Part shown: piece by piece, positions 9,926 through 17,954 of the stretch
Layout of the letters: each line of letters begins with the position of its first letter
Position numbering within the stretch: the stretch's first letter is position 1
DNA from: JAVBMP01 sp031552195
Lineage (GTDB): Bacteria; Desulfobacterota; Desulfovibrionia; Desulfovibrionales; Desulfovibrionaceae
NCBI GenBank assembly: GCA_031552195.1
Contig: JAVBMT010000029.1
Span: 1-62,258 of the forward strand
Direction of reading: 5' to 3'
Length of the DNA stretch: 62,258 nt
Made by a program: the position numbers and the translations under genes
The notes under the pieces: generated by a model
Databases searched by the model: none
What the model was told of the DNA's origin: nothing
The model's input: only the letters and a program-made list of their open reading frames with translations

Positions 9926-10666
9926 ATGAAAAAATACCTGGCGGCTTTAGCTTTCTGCCTGGGAACGGCGGCGCTGACCTTCACAATGCGCGGCAGCGTT
10001 CCGGAACCCTGGCTGGGGCAGACCCTTGCCGTTTTAATTATACTTTCAGGCTACGCCGCCGGGGCCATACCTTTCGGAGTGCTGATAGCCGGAACTTTCT
10101 GCGGAATCGACCCGCGCTCCGCCGGCAGCGGCAACATCGGGGCTACAAACGTTTCACGCCTTTGCGGTTTCAAATACGGGGTCATGGCCCTGGTTTGCGA
10201 TATTCTCAAAGGCCTTTTACCGGCCCTGCTGGCCGGGCGGGCTCCACTGATCTTTTATGGAAACGCCCCGCTCAACCCGGTCTGGCTGTGCAGCCTTACC
10301 GGGTTCGCGGCCATTCTGGGGCACCGTTATTCTCCATTTATAGGCTTTAAGGGCGGCAAGGCCGTGGCCACCACAATCGGGGTGTTCATAGCCCTGGCCT
10401 TCCGGCCCCTTCTTGTGGCCGCCGTTTTGTGCATTCTGGTCATCTGGCGCTCCGGCTTCGTTTCTCTGGGAGCCATGGTTCTGGTAAGTTCCATGCCGTT
10501 TCTTCTTGTCATTTTCGGACGGATGGACCTTTTGCCTCTTTCCCTGGCTGTGGCCGCTCTGGTCATTTACGCGCATAAGGGCAACATACAGCGGCTGCTG
10601 CGCGGCGAGGAAAAAAGCTGGATGAAAAGCAAAAACCCTCCGGGCGACAAACCAACCCAACCCTAG
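9926..10666 (+). CDS. plsY: Glycerol-3-phosphate acyltransferase PlsY
   Basis: 246 aa inner-membrane enzyme that transfers acyl groups from acyl-phosphate to glycerol-3-phosphate, the first step of phospholipid synthesis. Three PlsY motifs are visible: SAGSGNIGATNVSRLCG, the VCDILKG segment, and GHRYSPFIGFKGGKAVATTIG. Several hydrophobic helices span the protein. It is somewhat longer than the usual 200 aa because of an extra hydrophobic N-terminal helix (about residues 4-24) and a basic tail. The aminotransferase gene begins only 8 bases after its stop, so the two are probably cotranscribed. Confidence 0.93.
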   Translation: MKKYLAALAFCLGTAALTFTMRGSVPEPWLGQTLAVLIILSGYAAGAIPFGVLIAGTFCGIDPRSAGSGNIGATNVSRLCGFKYGVMALVCDILKGLLPALLAGRAPLIFYGNAPLNPVWLCSLTGFAAILGHRYSPFIGFKGGKAVATTIGVFIALAFRPLLVAAVLCILVIWRSGFVSLGAMVLVSSMPFLLVIFGRMDLLPLSLAVAALVIYAHKGNIQRLLRGEEKSWMKSKNPPGDKPTQP

Positions 10667-10674
10667 GAAACACC

Positions 10675-11850
10675 ATGCGACTGTCTAAGCGAGTAATGCG
10701 CCTCAAACCTTCGGCCACTCTGGCGGTGAACGCCCTGGCTCAGGAACTGCAAGCCGCCGGACGCGACATCATCAGCCTTTCTCTCGGCGAGCCGGATTTC
10801 AACACCCCGGACAATATCGGCAGGGCGGGCATTGCCGCCATTAACACGGGCTTTACCAAATATACGCCTGAACCCGGCATTAACGAACTGCGCGCGGCGG
10901 TCGCCGCTTATTTCAACAGCAACTACTCCGCCGGAGTTTCGCAAGACTATGTCCATATAGGCAACGGCGGCAAGCAGTGTCTTTACAACCTCTTTCTTTC
11001 CGTGCTCGACCCGGGCGACGAGGCCCTTATCCCCGCGCCCTACTGGGTAAGCTACCCCGCAATGGTTGAACTGGCCGACGGGGTTCCGGTCATCGTGCCG
11101 ACACGGGTCGAAGACGGTTTCAAAGTAACGGTTGAGGCTCTTGAGCGGCATTATACCCCGAAAACCCGTCTGCTGATCATAAACTCGCCCTCGAACCCCA
11201 CCGGCGCGGCTTATACCCAGGCGGAAATGGACGCCATGGCCGAATGGGCGGTCGAGAAAAACATCCTGCTGGTGTCAGACGAAATTTACGACCAGCTGGT
11301 TTACGCCCCGGCAACCCCGGTGAGCCTTTCGCGCTGGTGCGCGACGCGCCCGGAGAACGTGGCCGTGGTGAACGGCGTGGCCAAAAGTTACGCCATGACC
11401 GGCTGGCGGCTCGGCTACCTGCTGGCCCACCCGGACATCATCAAGGCTTCCGGAAAACTTCAGGGCCAGACGACCTCGAACGTTTGTTCCATTTCCCAGA
11501 AAGCCGCGCTTGAAGCCCTGACGGGCGACCAGCAAACCGTTATCGCCATGCGCCGCTCCTTTGAAAAACGCCGAGACCTGGTCGTAAGCCTTATCAGCGA
11601 ATGGCCGGACGTGATCTGCCCCACCCCGCAAGGCGCGTTTTACGCCTTTCCTGACCTGCACAGGCTCTATAACAGCCAGATTAAAAACTCCGGCGACATG
11701 TGCAAGTTCCTGCTGGAAAAGGCCGGTGTCGCGCTGGTTCCCGGCGAAGCTTTCGGCGACGACAAATGCGTGCGCCTCTCATACGCCACCAGCGAGGAAC
11801 TGATTACAGAGGCCCTGACCCGAGTGCGCAAGGCCTTGTTCAATAAATAA
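10675..11850 (+). CDS. aspC: Aspartate aminotransferase (class I, PLP-dependent)
   Basis: 391 aa. It interconverts aspartate/2-oxoglutarate and oxaloacetate/glutamate. The fold-type I signature is clear: SPSNPTG (Asn about 174), SDEIYDQLVY (Asp 202, Tyr 205) and the PLP lysine in VAKSYAMTGWRLGY (Lys about 237). The last motif is typical of the AAT Ib subgroup. Length is normal. AGGAAA lies 6 bases before the ATG. It probably shares a transcript with plsY. Prephenate or other amino acid specificity cannot be excluded from sequence alone. Confidence 0.9.
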   Translation: MRLSKRVMRLKPSATLAVNALAQELQAAGRDIISLSLGEPDFNTPDNIGRAGIAAINTGFTKYTPEPGINELRAAVAAYFNSNYSAGVSQDYVHIGNGGKQCLYNLFLSVLDPGDEALIPAPYWVSYPAMVELADGVPVIVPTRVEDGFKVTVEALERHYTPKTRLLIINSPSNPTGAAYTQAEMDAMAEWAVEKNILLVSDEIYDQLVYAPATPVSLSRWCATRPENVAVVNGVAKSYAMTGWRLGYLLAHPDIIKASGKLQGQTTSNVCSISQKAALEALTGDQQTVIAMRRSFEKRRDLVVSLISEWPDVICPTPQGAFYAFPDLHRLYNSQIKNSGDMCKFLLEKAGVALVPGEAFGDDKCVRLSYATSEELITEALTRVRKALFNK

Positions 11851-11991
11851 AGCGCGTTGCAGGTTTTGCTTTACGGAGTCAGGCCCGTAATACGAGCCGC
11901 GCCGCTTGTTTTTGACGTACTTTTACCGCCGGCGCATACCGGACGGTAAAAGCCTGTTGCCCGGCGTTTAATATCAAACGGAAGCCGTTCT

Positions 11992-12879
11992 ATGTTATTT
12001 CCCGTTTCCGGTGTGGAAACCTCTCTCTGGATTCCGCCGCTCGTGGCCTGCCTTATCTCTTTTTTCACCTCAATGGGCGGGGTATCCGGCGCTTTTCTCC
12101 TTCTTCCCTTTCAAATGTCGGCTCTTGGCTACACAAACCCATCGGTAAGCGCCACGAACCAGTTCTATAACGTCGTGGCCATTCCGTCCGGCGTTTGGCG
12201 CTATATACGCGAAGGCCGCATGGTCTGGCCACTTACGGCCGTAGTGGCTGTAGGCACCTTGCCCGGCGTTATGGGCGGGGCCGCCCTAAGGGTGTTCTGG
12301 CTGCCCAACCCCAACTGGTTCAAGCTTTTCGTAGCTTGCGTGCTCTTTTATATCGGAGCGCAGTTGATACGCGACCTGCTGGGAGAAAAAAAGCCCGAAA
12401 GAGAAAACCGGAAAGATTTTATGGTGCATGTGGGAAAGTTTTCCCTGAAGCGCATAACTTACAGTTTTCAGGGCGTTTCCTATTCTTGCTCCACCGGCGG
12501 AGTGTTCGCGCTCAGCCTTGCGGTGGGCGTTATAGGCGGAGCTTACGGAATAGGCGGCGGGGCCATTATCGCCCCCTGCCTCGTTTCCTGGTTCGGGCTG
12601 CCGGTGCATACCACCAGCGGGGCCACGCTTATGGGAACTTTTCTGACTTCCGTGGCCGGGGTGATTTTTTACAGCCTGATCGCGCCATTTTTCCCTGGCC
12701 AGTCAGTCGCGCCTGACTGGCTGCTCGGGCTGCTTTTCGGCCTGGGCGGCATGGCCGGGATGTACCTTGGGGCGCGCTGCCAGAAATTCATGCCGGCCAA
12801 GGCCATCAAATGGATGCTCGGGCTTGTGATAACGGGTACGGCCCTGAATTACGTCCGGGAATTCATATTGAATTTATGA
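11992..12879 (+). CDS. TauE/SafE-family membrane permease (putative sulfite/sulfonate exporter)
   Basis: 295 aa integral membrane protein with about eight hydrophobic segments. It has the internal TauE/SafE pattern: an N-terminal glycine-rich FFTSMGGVSGAFLLLP and a second repeat GAYGIGGGAIIAPCL. The family exports small anions such as sulfite, sulfoacetate or thiosulfate; the substrate here is unknown. It stands alone, 141 bases after the aminotransferase and before a repeat-rich spacer. Export of a sulfur oxyanion would suit a sulfur-metabolising anaerobe, but that is only context. Confidence 0.85.
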   Translation: MLFPVSGVETSLWIPPLVACLISFFTSMGGVSGAFLLLPFQMSALGYTNPSVSATNQFYNVVAIPSGVWRYIREGRMVWPLTAVVAVGTLPGVMGGAALRVFWLPNPNWFKLFVACVLFYIGAQLIRDLLGEKKPERENRKDFMVHVGKFSLKRITYSFQGVSYSCSTGGVFALSLAVGVIGGAYGIGGGAIIAPCLVSWFGLPVHTTSGATLMGTFLTSVAGVIFYSLIAPFFPGQSVAPDWLLGLLFGLGGMAGMYLGARCQKFMPAKAIKWMLGLVITGTALNYVREFILNL

Positions 12880-12975
12880 ATATTTCACGCCGAAAATATT
12901 TTTGATCCAGCCTGTTCAAATTAATACAAGAAAACAGTAATCTTATCGCAGGCGTTCAAGCCTGAAAGGCTTGAA

Positions 12976-13041
12976 CTAAAGGCCCGCCGCGCTGCTCGCT
13001 TGCGCGTGCCCGCTGACGCGTTATCTAGATTAAATCAGCAT
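12976..13041. repeat. Direct repeat copy 1 (about 66 bp, GC-rich core with AT-rich end)
   Basis: Starts CTAAAGGC, continues through a very GC-rich core (CTGCTCGCTTGCGCG) and ends CTAGATTAAATCAGCAT. It matches 13247-13313 with only a handful of differences. Confidence 0.85.
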
Positions 13042-13246
13042 CAAGAATTTAGCTTGTTTGAGGTGGTGAGTTAAGAATTTAAGCGGGTTAAGACAAGAAA
13101 ACAATGCTTGAAGCCTGAAAGGCCTGAACTGGAGTAGATTAACTTTGACTTTTTATCTATGTTTGTCGAGCGCTATGCCTGTTAATTGCGAAAAAATACA
13201 ATACGCAAAATTTCTTTTTTAAATACGCAAAAGGGAAGCCCTTTTG

Positions 13247-13313
13247 CTAAAGGCACGCCGCGCTGCTCGCTTGCGCGCGCCCGCTGACGCGTTGCGCTAG
13301 ATTAAATCAACAT
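13247..13313. repeat. Direct repeat copy 2
   Basis: Same 66-67 bp unit as 12976-13041: CTAAAGGC, the same GC-rich core, then CTAGATTAAATCAACAT. Its AT-rich end is the left arm of a 19-bp hairpin that reaches into the deacetylase gene. Confidence 0.85.
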
Positions 13314-13336
13314 TTTCAATGTTGATTTAATCTAGC
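13296..13336. repeat. Perfect 19-bp inverted repeat over the deacetylase stop codon
   Basis: GCTAGATTAAATCAACATT, a 3-base loop (TTC), then the exact complement. The TAA stop of the deacetylase gene (13327-13329) lies in the right arm. No T run follows on either strand, so it is not a standard terminator. Confidence 0.85.
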
Positions 13337-14394
13337 ACAACAAACTCCACCCCTTCAGCCTTAAGTTTGGGAATGGCCTGCGCCAGGCCTTTGCCGGTGC
13401 CCTTTTCCGGATGATTCATATGAGCCAGCAAAATAGCCCCGTCTTGCGCGGTCAGAAGGCGCTGGGCCACTGTGCGGGCCGGCAAGGTGGCCCCTTCATC
13501 CAGGGACACGGTATATCCGGCCACGCCCAGCCCTAGCTCGTGGATGATCTCAACCGCCACCTCATCATAAAATGCCGTGCCGGAACGGAACCAAAGCGGC
13601 CTTCTGCCGCTCAGGCGCTCTATTTCCCTCACGTTGGCCTCCACTTCGCCGACCAGCTCGGCTATTGAGGAAGTTCCCTTGACGCCGTAGGCCTCGCGCC
13701 CGTTTACGGAACATGGGCGGTGCCTGAAGCCGTGGGCCTCCAGTGTGAAAAGCGGGTCTTGGGCCAGTTCAATGGCGGTTTCTTTATTGTTCTTCAACCA
13801 CTGGCTGGTTACAAAAATAGTCGCTGGAACCTGATGCTCACGCAAAAGCGATATGATTCCGGCATCATAGCTTTTTCCTTTCGGTCCGCCGCAGGCGTCC
13901 AGCGTGAGGGCCAGGCGGCGGGTTCCGCTGCCAGCCCGGGGATGCGGCAAAAGCAGCGTAATTCCGGGAAGAGTTTCGCCCCAAAGCTGCGGTTTGAGTT
14001 TGCCGTATTTCGCCTGAAAACGCGCGCCCAGTTCTTCCAGAGAACCGTTGTAGCTCACGGAAGAAGGCTTATCCTGAGGTTTTGCTGGAGGAGTTTTTTC
14101 CGCCGAATTTTCCGGTTTGCCCGGCGGAATCTTATCCTCCGGCCGGGCGGGCCGGGCGTCGGGCTGGCGTGAAGGCTGCGCGGAAAAGTCAGGTTCAGCG
14201 CGGGTTTCCTTGCCGCCTGGTCCGGCCCCGGCTTCTGCCGCGCCCCCGGCGGGGTTCGCCTGGTCGCCTTCCCCGAACAGGGGATTGAAAACGGCGAAGA
14301 GCAGAAAAAGAGCGGCGCAAAGCACAAGAAGGGCTATGAGGTCGCGCAGCGCCGGGTAACGGATTAAAAGCCCTGGTCTAGGCTGTCGTCGCAT
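13327..14394 (-). CDS. Membrane-anchored polysaccharide deacetylase (NodB homology)
   Basis: 355 aa. One membrane anchor (about residues 16-38) precedes a long Pro/Ala/Lys/Glu-rich linker (about 40-115). The NodB domain follows: TLDACGG in place of the common TFDDG, HGFRHRP as the metal-binding histidine motif, RSGTAFYD, and HMNHPEKG as the late catalytic motif. It probably removes N-acetyl groups from peptidoglycan or an extracellular glycan, facing the periplasm. The TLDACGG form occurs in a recognised subfamily, so activity is plausible. Its start overlaps the aroE end by 17 bases, implying translational coupling. The last codons lie inside a repeat. Confidence 0.85.
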   Translation of the reverse strand: MRRQPRPGLLIRYPALRDLIALLVLCAALFLLFAVFNPLFGEGDQANPAGGAAEAGAGPGGKETRAEPDFSAQPSRQPDARPARPEDKIPPGKPENSAEKTPPAKPQDKPSSVSYNGSLEELGARFQAKYGKLKPQLWGETLPGITLLLPHPRAGSGTRRLALTLDACGGPKGKSYDAGIISLLREHQVPATIFVTSQWLKNNKETAIELAQDPLFTLEAHGFRHRPCSVNGREAYGVKGTSSIAELVGEVEANVREIERLSGRRPLWFRSGTAFYDEVAVEIIHELGLGVAGYTVSLDEGATLPARTVAQRLLTAQDGAILLAHMNHPEKGTGKGLAQAIPKLKAEGVEFVVLD

Positions 14395-15247
14395 TGGTCA
14401 AAACCTCTTTAAACATGTCAATGTCAGGTTCAAGACCTGTCCAGAGGGCGAACTGGCGCGCGGCCTGCGCCGCCAGCATTCCGAGGCCGCCGGCCGTTCG
14501 GCGCCCGGCCTCGGCGGCCTCGCGCAAAAAGCGCGTTAACGGCGGGTTATATACCAGGTCAAAGGCGGTGATAAGGCCGGCGGTTTCAGCCTGCCGCCAC
14601 ACGCCAGGCGGCAGGGGGGACTCTTCCTCCGCCGCGCCGGCCATGCCGAGCGGGGTGCAGTTTACCACAAGCAGATTCTGGCTCACCCCGCCGGAAGGCG
14701 CGAAAATTTTTTCTCTCTCTTCCCAAGCCAAGGCCGAACAGGCGCTTTGCGGTGACGTGAACCTTCCGGCCAGGCCTTCCGCTTTTTCAAGGTTCCGGGC
14801 GCAGATAAAAATTTCCGGCGTCCCCCTGCGCGCCAAAGCGGCCAAAACGGCCCTGGCCGCACCGCCGGAACCAAGCAGCAGCGCACTGCCGAAACTTTCT
14901 TCGCCCAAGGATCGGCTGAAGCCGTAAAGGTCGGTATTGTCGCCCCAAAGCAGCCCTTCTTTCCAGAAAATGGTATTTACCGCGCCGCAAAAAGCGGCTT
15001 CGGAAGTCAACCTATCCAGCAGGGGGATAACTTTTTCTTTGTGCGGAATGGTGACGCTTACCCCGCTCAGGGGCGTTCGCCGTATTTTTTCGATAAAGGC
15101 GGGCAATTCTTCCGGAGTGACCGGCCAGACGGAGTAGGTTCCGTCAAGCCCGTAATGCTTGAAAGCCCTGGCATGAAGGAGCGGGCTGAGAGTGTGCCCG
15201 AGTGGGTTCCCGATGATGCCGCAGGCGAATTTCCGCTTTTCGTTCAT
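14378..15247 (-). CDS. aroE: Shikimate dehydrogenase
   Basis: 289 aa. NADP-dependent reduction of 3-dehydroshikimate to shikimate in aromatic amino acid synthesis. The N-terminal substrate site shows GNPLGHTLSPLLH and TIPHKEKVIPLLD (catalytic Lys), followed by GAVNTI and DNTDLYGF. The Rossmann part has LLLGSGGAARAVLAAL, and the C-terminus has LGMLAAQAARQFALWTG. Length is normal. It lies 71 bases after hisG, with a 13-bp hairpin in the gap, and overlaps the deacetylase gene. Confidence 0.94.
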   Translation of the reverse strand: MNEKRKFACGIIGNPLGHTLSPLLHARAFKHYGLDGTYSVWPVTPEELPAFIEKIRRTPLSGVSVTIPHKEKVIPLLDRLTSEAAFCGAVNTIFWKEGLLWGDNTDLYGFSRSLGEESFGSALLLGSGGAARAVLAALARRGTPEIFICARNLEKAEGLAGRFTSPQSACSALAWEEREKIFAPSGGVSQNLLVVNCTPLGMAGAAEEESPLPPGVWRQAETAGLITAFDLVYNPPLTRFLREAAEAGRRTAGGLGMLAAQAARQFALWTGLEPDIDMFKEVLTNATTA

Positions 15248-15266
15248 GCCGCTCCGGCGAAGAGTG

Positions 15267-15305
15267 CGCTTCTCCGGCGGGCGAAACTTACGCGCCGGAG
15301 AAGCG
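15267..15305 (-). other. Intercistronic 13-bp hairpin between hisG and aroE
   Basis: Perfect stem CGCTTCTCCGGCG/CGCCGGAGAAGCG around a 13-base loop. No T run follows on the minus strand. It could stabilise the hisG 3' end or attenuate aroE; a standard terminator is unlikely. Confidence 0.5.
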
Positions 15306-15318
15306 TAACGGTTCAGGC

Positions 15319-16194
15319 TTAGATAACCTTGTTAAGCGGGTATTCGATGATTCCTTCCGCCCCGCTTTCAGCAAGGCGGGGAATGAGGTCGCGCACGACA
15401 TTGGTGGTGACTATAACTTCCAGGGCCTGCCATCCGCTGTCTTGCAGGCCGGAAATGGTCGGCGAGTTCAAAGCCGGAAGCTGTTCCAGAATAGCGGACA
15501 GCTTGCTGGAATGCACGTTCATTTTCAGGCCTACCAGCGATTCGGCGCGCAGGGCCCCCTGAAGCAGCATGGTGATCTGGTCTATCTTGCGGTGTTTCCA
15601 GGGGTCGGCCCAGGCTATGGGGTTGGCGATAAGCTGGGTGTTGGTCTGCAACACTTCGTCAATAACGCGCAACCCGTGGGCGCGAATTGTGGTTCCGGTT
15701 TCCGTGACTTCAACAATGGCGTCGGCCAGACCTTCAACCACCTTGGCTTCTGTGGCGCCCCAGGAATATTCAACCTTGACCGGTATGTTCTTTTCTTTGA
15801 AATAGCGTTCGGTCAGGCCCATGATTTCCGTCGCCACACGCTTTCCGGCCAGATCTTCCGGCTTCTGGTAGGGCGAATCTCCGGCAACGGCCAGAACCCA
15901 GCGGGCCGGGCGGTTGCTGGCCTTGGAGTAAACAAGGTCGGTTACCAGCTGCACAACGCTCTGGCTTTCCATAATCCAGTCTTTGCCGGTCAGGCCCACG
16001 TCAAGCACGCCGTCGGCCACATAGCGGGGCATTTCCTGGGGGCGGCAAAGGCGGACGGCCAGTTCCGGGTCGTTAACCTCAGGAAAGTAGTTGCGGTTGC
16101 GCATGCTGATGCGCCAGCCGGATTTGGCGAAAAGGGCGATGGTGGCTTCTTCGAGCGACCCCTTGGGTATGCCTATTTTCAGAACTTGCGCCAT
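15319..16194 (-). CDS. hisG: ATP phosphoribosyltransferase, long form
   Basis: 291 aa. First step of histidine synthesis, condensing ATP and PRPP. It starts with LKIGIPKGSLEEAT, and carries DVGLTGKDWI, ATEIMGLTERYF and the PRPP-binding region EVTETGTTIRAHGLR. A C-terminal ACT-like regulatory domain (about 215-291) marks the long homohexameric form, which is feedback-inhibited by histidine and does not need HisZ. Its ATG overlaps the hisI stop as TAATG, so the two are translationally coupled. Confidence 0.95.
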   Translation of the reverse strand: MAQVLKIGIPKGSLEEATIALFAKSGWRISMRNRNYFPEVNDPELAVRLCRPQEMPRYVADGVLDVGLTGKDWIMESQSVVQLVTDLVYSKASNRPARWVLAVAGDSPYQKPEDLAGKRVATEIMGLTERYFKEKNIPVKVEYSWGATEAKVVEGLADAIVEVTETGTTIRAHGLRVIDEVLQTNTQLIANPIAWADPWKHRKIDQITMLLQGALRAESLVGLKMNVHSSKLSAILEQLPALNSPTISGLQDSGWQALEVIVTTNVVRDLIPRLAESGAEGIIEYPLNKVI

Positions 16195-16583
16195 TATTTG
16201 TAGACCTCCTTGGGGTCGAACATCCTTTTATTGCAGATAACGGCCTCGCCGCCGTCGAGTTCGCGGAAGAAACAGCTTTCATAGCCTTCATGGCAGGCCG
16301 CCCCGCCGATTTGCTCCACCAGCAGCAAGATGGTGTCGTTATCGCAATCCATTCGTATGGCTTTGACTTTCTGCACGTTGCCGGAGCTTTCGCCTTTATG
16401 CCAGAGGCTTTTGCGGCTGCGGCTCCAATAAACGGCCTCTCCTGTTTCAAGGGTCTTGTTCCAGGCTTCCTCATTCATATAGGCCAGCATAAGCACCAGC
16501 CCGCTTTCCGCACACTGGGCGATTGCGGGAACAAGCCCGCCCGCCTTGGCGAAATCCGGTTTGCAATCCGCGGGTATAGACAT
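16194..16583 (-). CDS. hisI: Phosphoribosyl-AMP cyclohydrolase
   Basis: 129 aa. Opens the purine ring of PR-AMP in histidine synthesis. The diagnostic zinc/magnesium segment DCDNDTILLLVEQIGGAACH with GYESCFFRE is intact, as is MLAYMNEEAWNKTLETGEAVYWSRSRK (in two parts). It is monofunctional, with no PRA-PH (HisE) domain. GGAG lies 8 bases before the ATG. A hairpin with a downstream T run sits in the 47 bases upstream and may separate it from gap. Confidence 0.95.
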   Translation of the reverse strand: MSIPADCKPDFAKAGGLVPAIAQCAESGLVLMLAYMNEEAWNKTLETGEAVYWSRSRKSLWHKGESSGNVQKVKAIRMDCDNDTILLLVEQIGGAACHEGYESCFFRELDGGEAVICNKRMFDPKEVYK

Positions 16584-16600
16584 GGTTTCTCCAGCACGTC

Positions 16601-16630
16601 AAAAAAATATGGAGGCGGCAAAATGCCGCC
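16601..16630 (-). terminator. Possible terminator/attenuator just upstream of hisI
   Basis: On the minus strand a GGCGGC/GCCGCC hairpin is followed, after six bases, by seven T. It ends only 18 bases before the hisI ATG, leaving almost no room for a promoter in between. Confidence 0.4.
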
Positions 16631-16717
16631 GGAAACTAATGTGGCAAATTTAGGCCGGGTTTGGCAAGCAGAAAATGTCTCTTCACCTGTTTACCCCGCG
16701 GGCGAAATGCCGCAAGA

Positions 16718-16753
16718 AGGGCTGAACCTTCCCCGGCGGGAAGATTCAGCCCT
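16718..16753 (-). terminator. Hairpin terminator candidate after gap
   Basis: Strong nested stem: AGGGCTGAA/TTCAGCCCT outside, CTTCCC/GGGAAG inside. On the minus strand it is followed by TTCTT, a poor T tract. It lies 34 bases past the gap stop. Confidence 0.6.
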
Positions 16754-16786
16754 GTTTTCCGCCGCGCCCGACAGGAACGGCGCGGA

Positions 16787-17788
16787 CTACAGATTTCTGG
16801 CGACCATGTGAATCAACCTGGCCAGCTGATTGCTGAAGCCGGCTTCGTTGTCGTACCAGATAATGACCTTGACCAGGCGCTTATCCTGTACCGCTGTGCA
16901 TTCGGAATCAACCACGCCGCCGAAAGTGCTGCCGAGGAAGTCGCAGGAAACCAGCTGTTCTTCCGTATAGCCCAGATTGCCTTTAAGATAGGTTTCCGCG
17001 GCTTCTTTGAGGGCCGCGTTGACGCTTTCCCTGGAAACGTCTTTCTGCACGGTGCAGGTGAAGTCAACCAGGGAAACGTTGGGCGTGGGCACGCGCACGG
17101 CCATGCCGTCAAGTTTTCCCTTCAGTTCGGGCATGATCAGGGAAATGGCCCTGGCCGCCCCCGTGGTGGTGGGAACCATGTTGACCGCGGCCGCGCGCCC
17201 CCGGCGCTGGTCTTTATGGGTTCCGTCAAGCAAACGCTGGCTCATGGTGTAAGAGTGGATGGTGGTCATCAACCCGCGCTCGATGCCGAATTGTTCGTGC
17301 AGCACCTTCACCACCGGCGCAAGGCAGTTGGTGGTACAGGACGCGTTGGAAATGACGTGGTGATTTTTCGGGTCGTACTTGTCGTGGTTTACGCCCATAA
17401 CGACCGTCAAATCGGAATCGGCCGCCGGGGCGCTGATAATGGACTTCTTCGCGCCGGCGTCTATATGCTTTTGCAGCCCTTCGCGGTTTTTCACCTTACC
17501 GGTGCTTTCCACAACAATGTCAACCCCGAGGTCTTTCCATTTCCATTCGTTCAGCGGGTGGCGCGTAACCTGCAGCTTGCGCCCGTCTATGAGCAGCCCG
17601 TCGTCGTAGGTGCCTACTTCTCCTTTGAAGGTGCCGTGAACGGAGTCATAACGGAAGAGGTGAGCCAAAGAATCGTTGTCGCCCCTGGCGTTTACCACTT
17701 TAAGGTCTATTTCCGGATCATGGATCATAAGGCGGGTCAAATAGCGGCCGATTCGTCCAAAACCGTTAAGTCCAAGAGTTACAGGCAT
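16787..17788 (-). CDS. gap: Glyceraldehyde-3-phosphate dehydrogenase (type I)
   Basis: 333 aa. Oxidises glyceraldehyde-3-phosphate with NAD and phosphate in glycolysis, or runs in reverse. It has the N-terminal Rossmann motif LGLNGFGRIGRYLTRL and the catalytic segment SNASCTTNCLAP (Cys about 151, with the His in HSYTMSQ). The C-terminal part ends in WYDNEAGFSNQLARL. Length is normal. AAGGAA lies about 8 bases before the ATG. It sits directly downstream of fba on the same strand, a natural glycolytic pairing, with a 166-base gap. Confidence 0.96.
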   Translation of the reverse strand: MPVTLGLNGFGRIGRYLTRLMIHDPEIDLKVVNARGDNDSLAHLFRYDSVHGTFKGEVGTYDDGLLIDGRKLQVTRHPLNEWKWKDLGVDIVVESTGKVKNREGLQKHIDAGAKKSIISAPAADSDLTVVMGVNHDKYDPKNHHVISNASCTTNCLAPVVKVLHEQFGIERGLMTTIHSYTMSQRLLDGTHKDQRRGRAAAVNMVPTTTGAARAISLIMPELKGKLDGMAVRVPTPNVSLVDFTCTVQKDVSRESVNAALKEAAETYLKGNLGYTEEQLVSCDFLGSTFGGVVDSECTAVQDKRLVKVIIWYDNEAGFSNQLARLIHMVARNL

Positions 17789-17954
17789 GATGTCTGTTCC
17801 TTTTACGCCCGCGGGCGGCTGTGTGGTTTAACTCCGCGCCGTCCAGCGCTGCGGTTATCCGGAAAATCCGGCTATAACCGGCGCGCGGCGCCTCCGACTG
17901 TAAAAGCGCTCTCTGATGGAAAAAACCGGGGCCGGACGGACCAGCCGCGTAAAA

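Larger units (their letters stand above)
12880..13326. other. Repeat-rich gene-free spacer
   Basis: 447 bases between the TauE-type gene and the convergent deacetylase gene. It holds a perfect hairpin GTTCAAGCCT/AGGCTTGAAC (12954-12976), a partial copy of that motif near 13108, a 9-bp hairpin GCAAAAGGG/CCCTTTTGC near 13228-13248, and the two direct repeats listed separately. No coding sequence is credible. Confidence 0.8.

Noticed and set aside
12976..13313. CRISPR array
   Set aside because: Only two repeat units about 66 bp long, no regular spacers and no cas genes anywhere in the window.
13296..13336. Palindrome as a bidirectional terminator
   Set aside because: Perfect stem but no T run on either strand, and the stem is AT-rich. 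Better described as part of a repeat.
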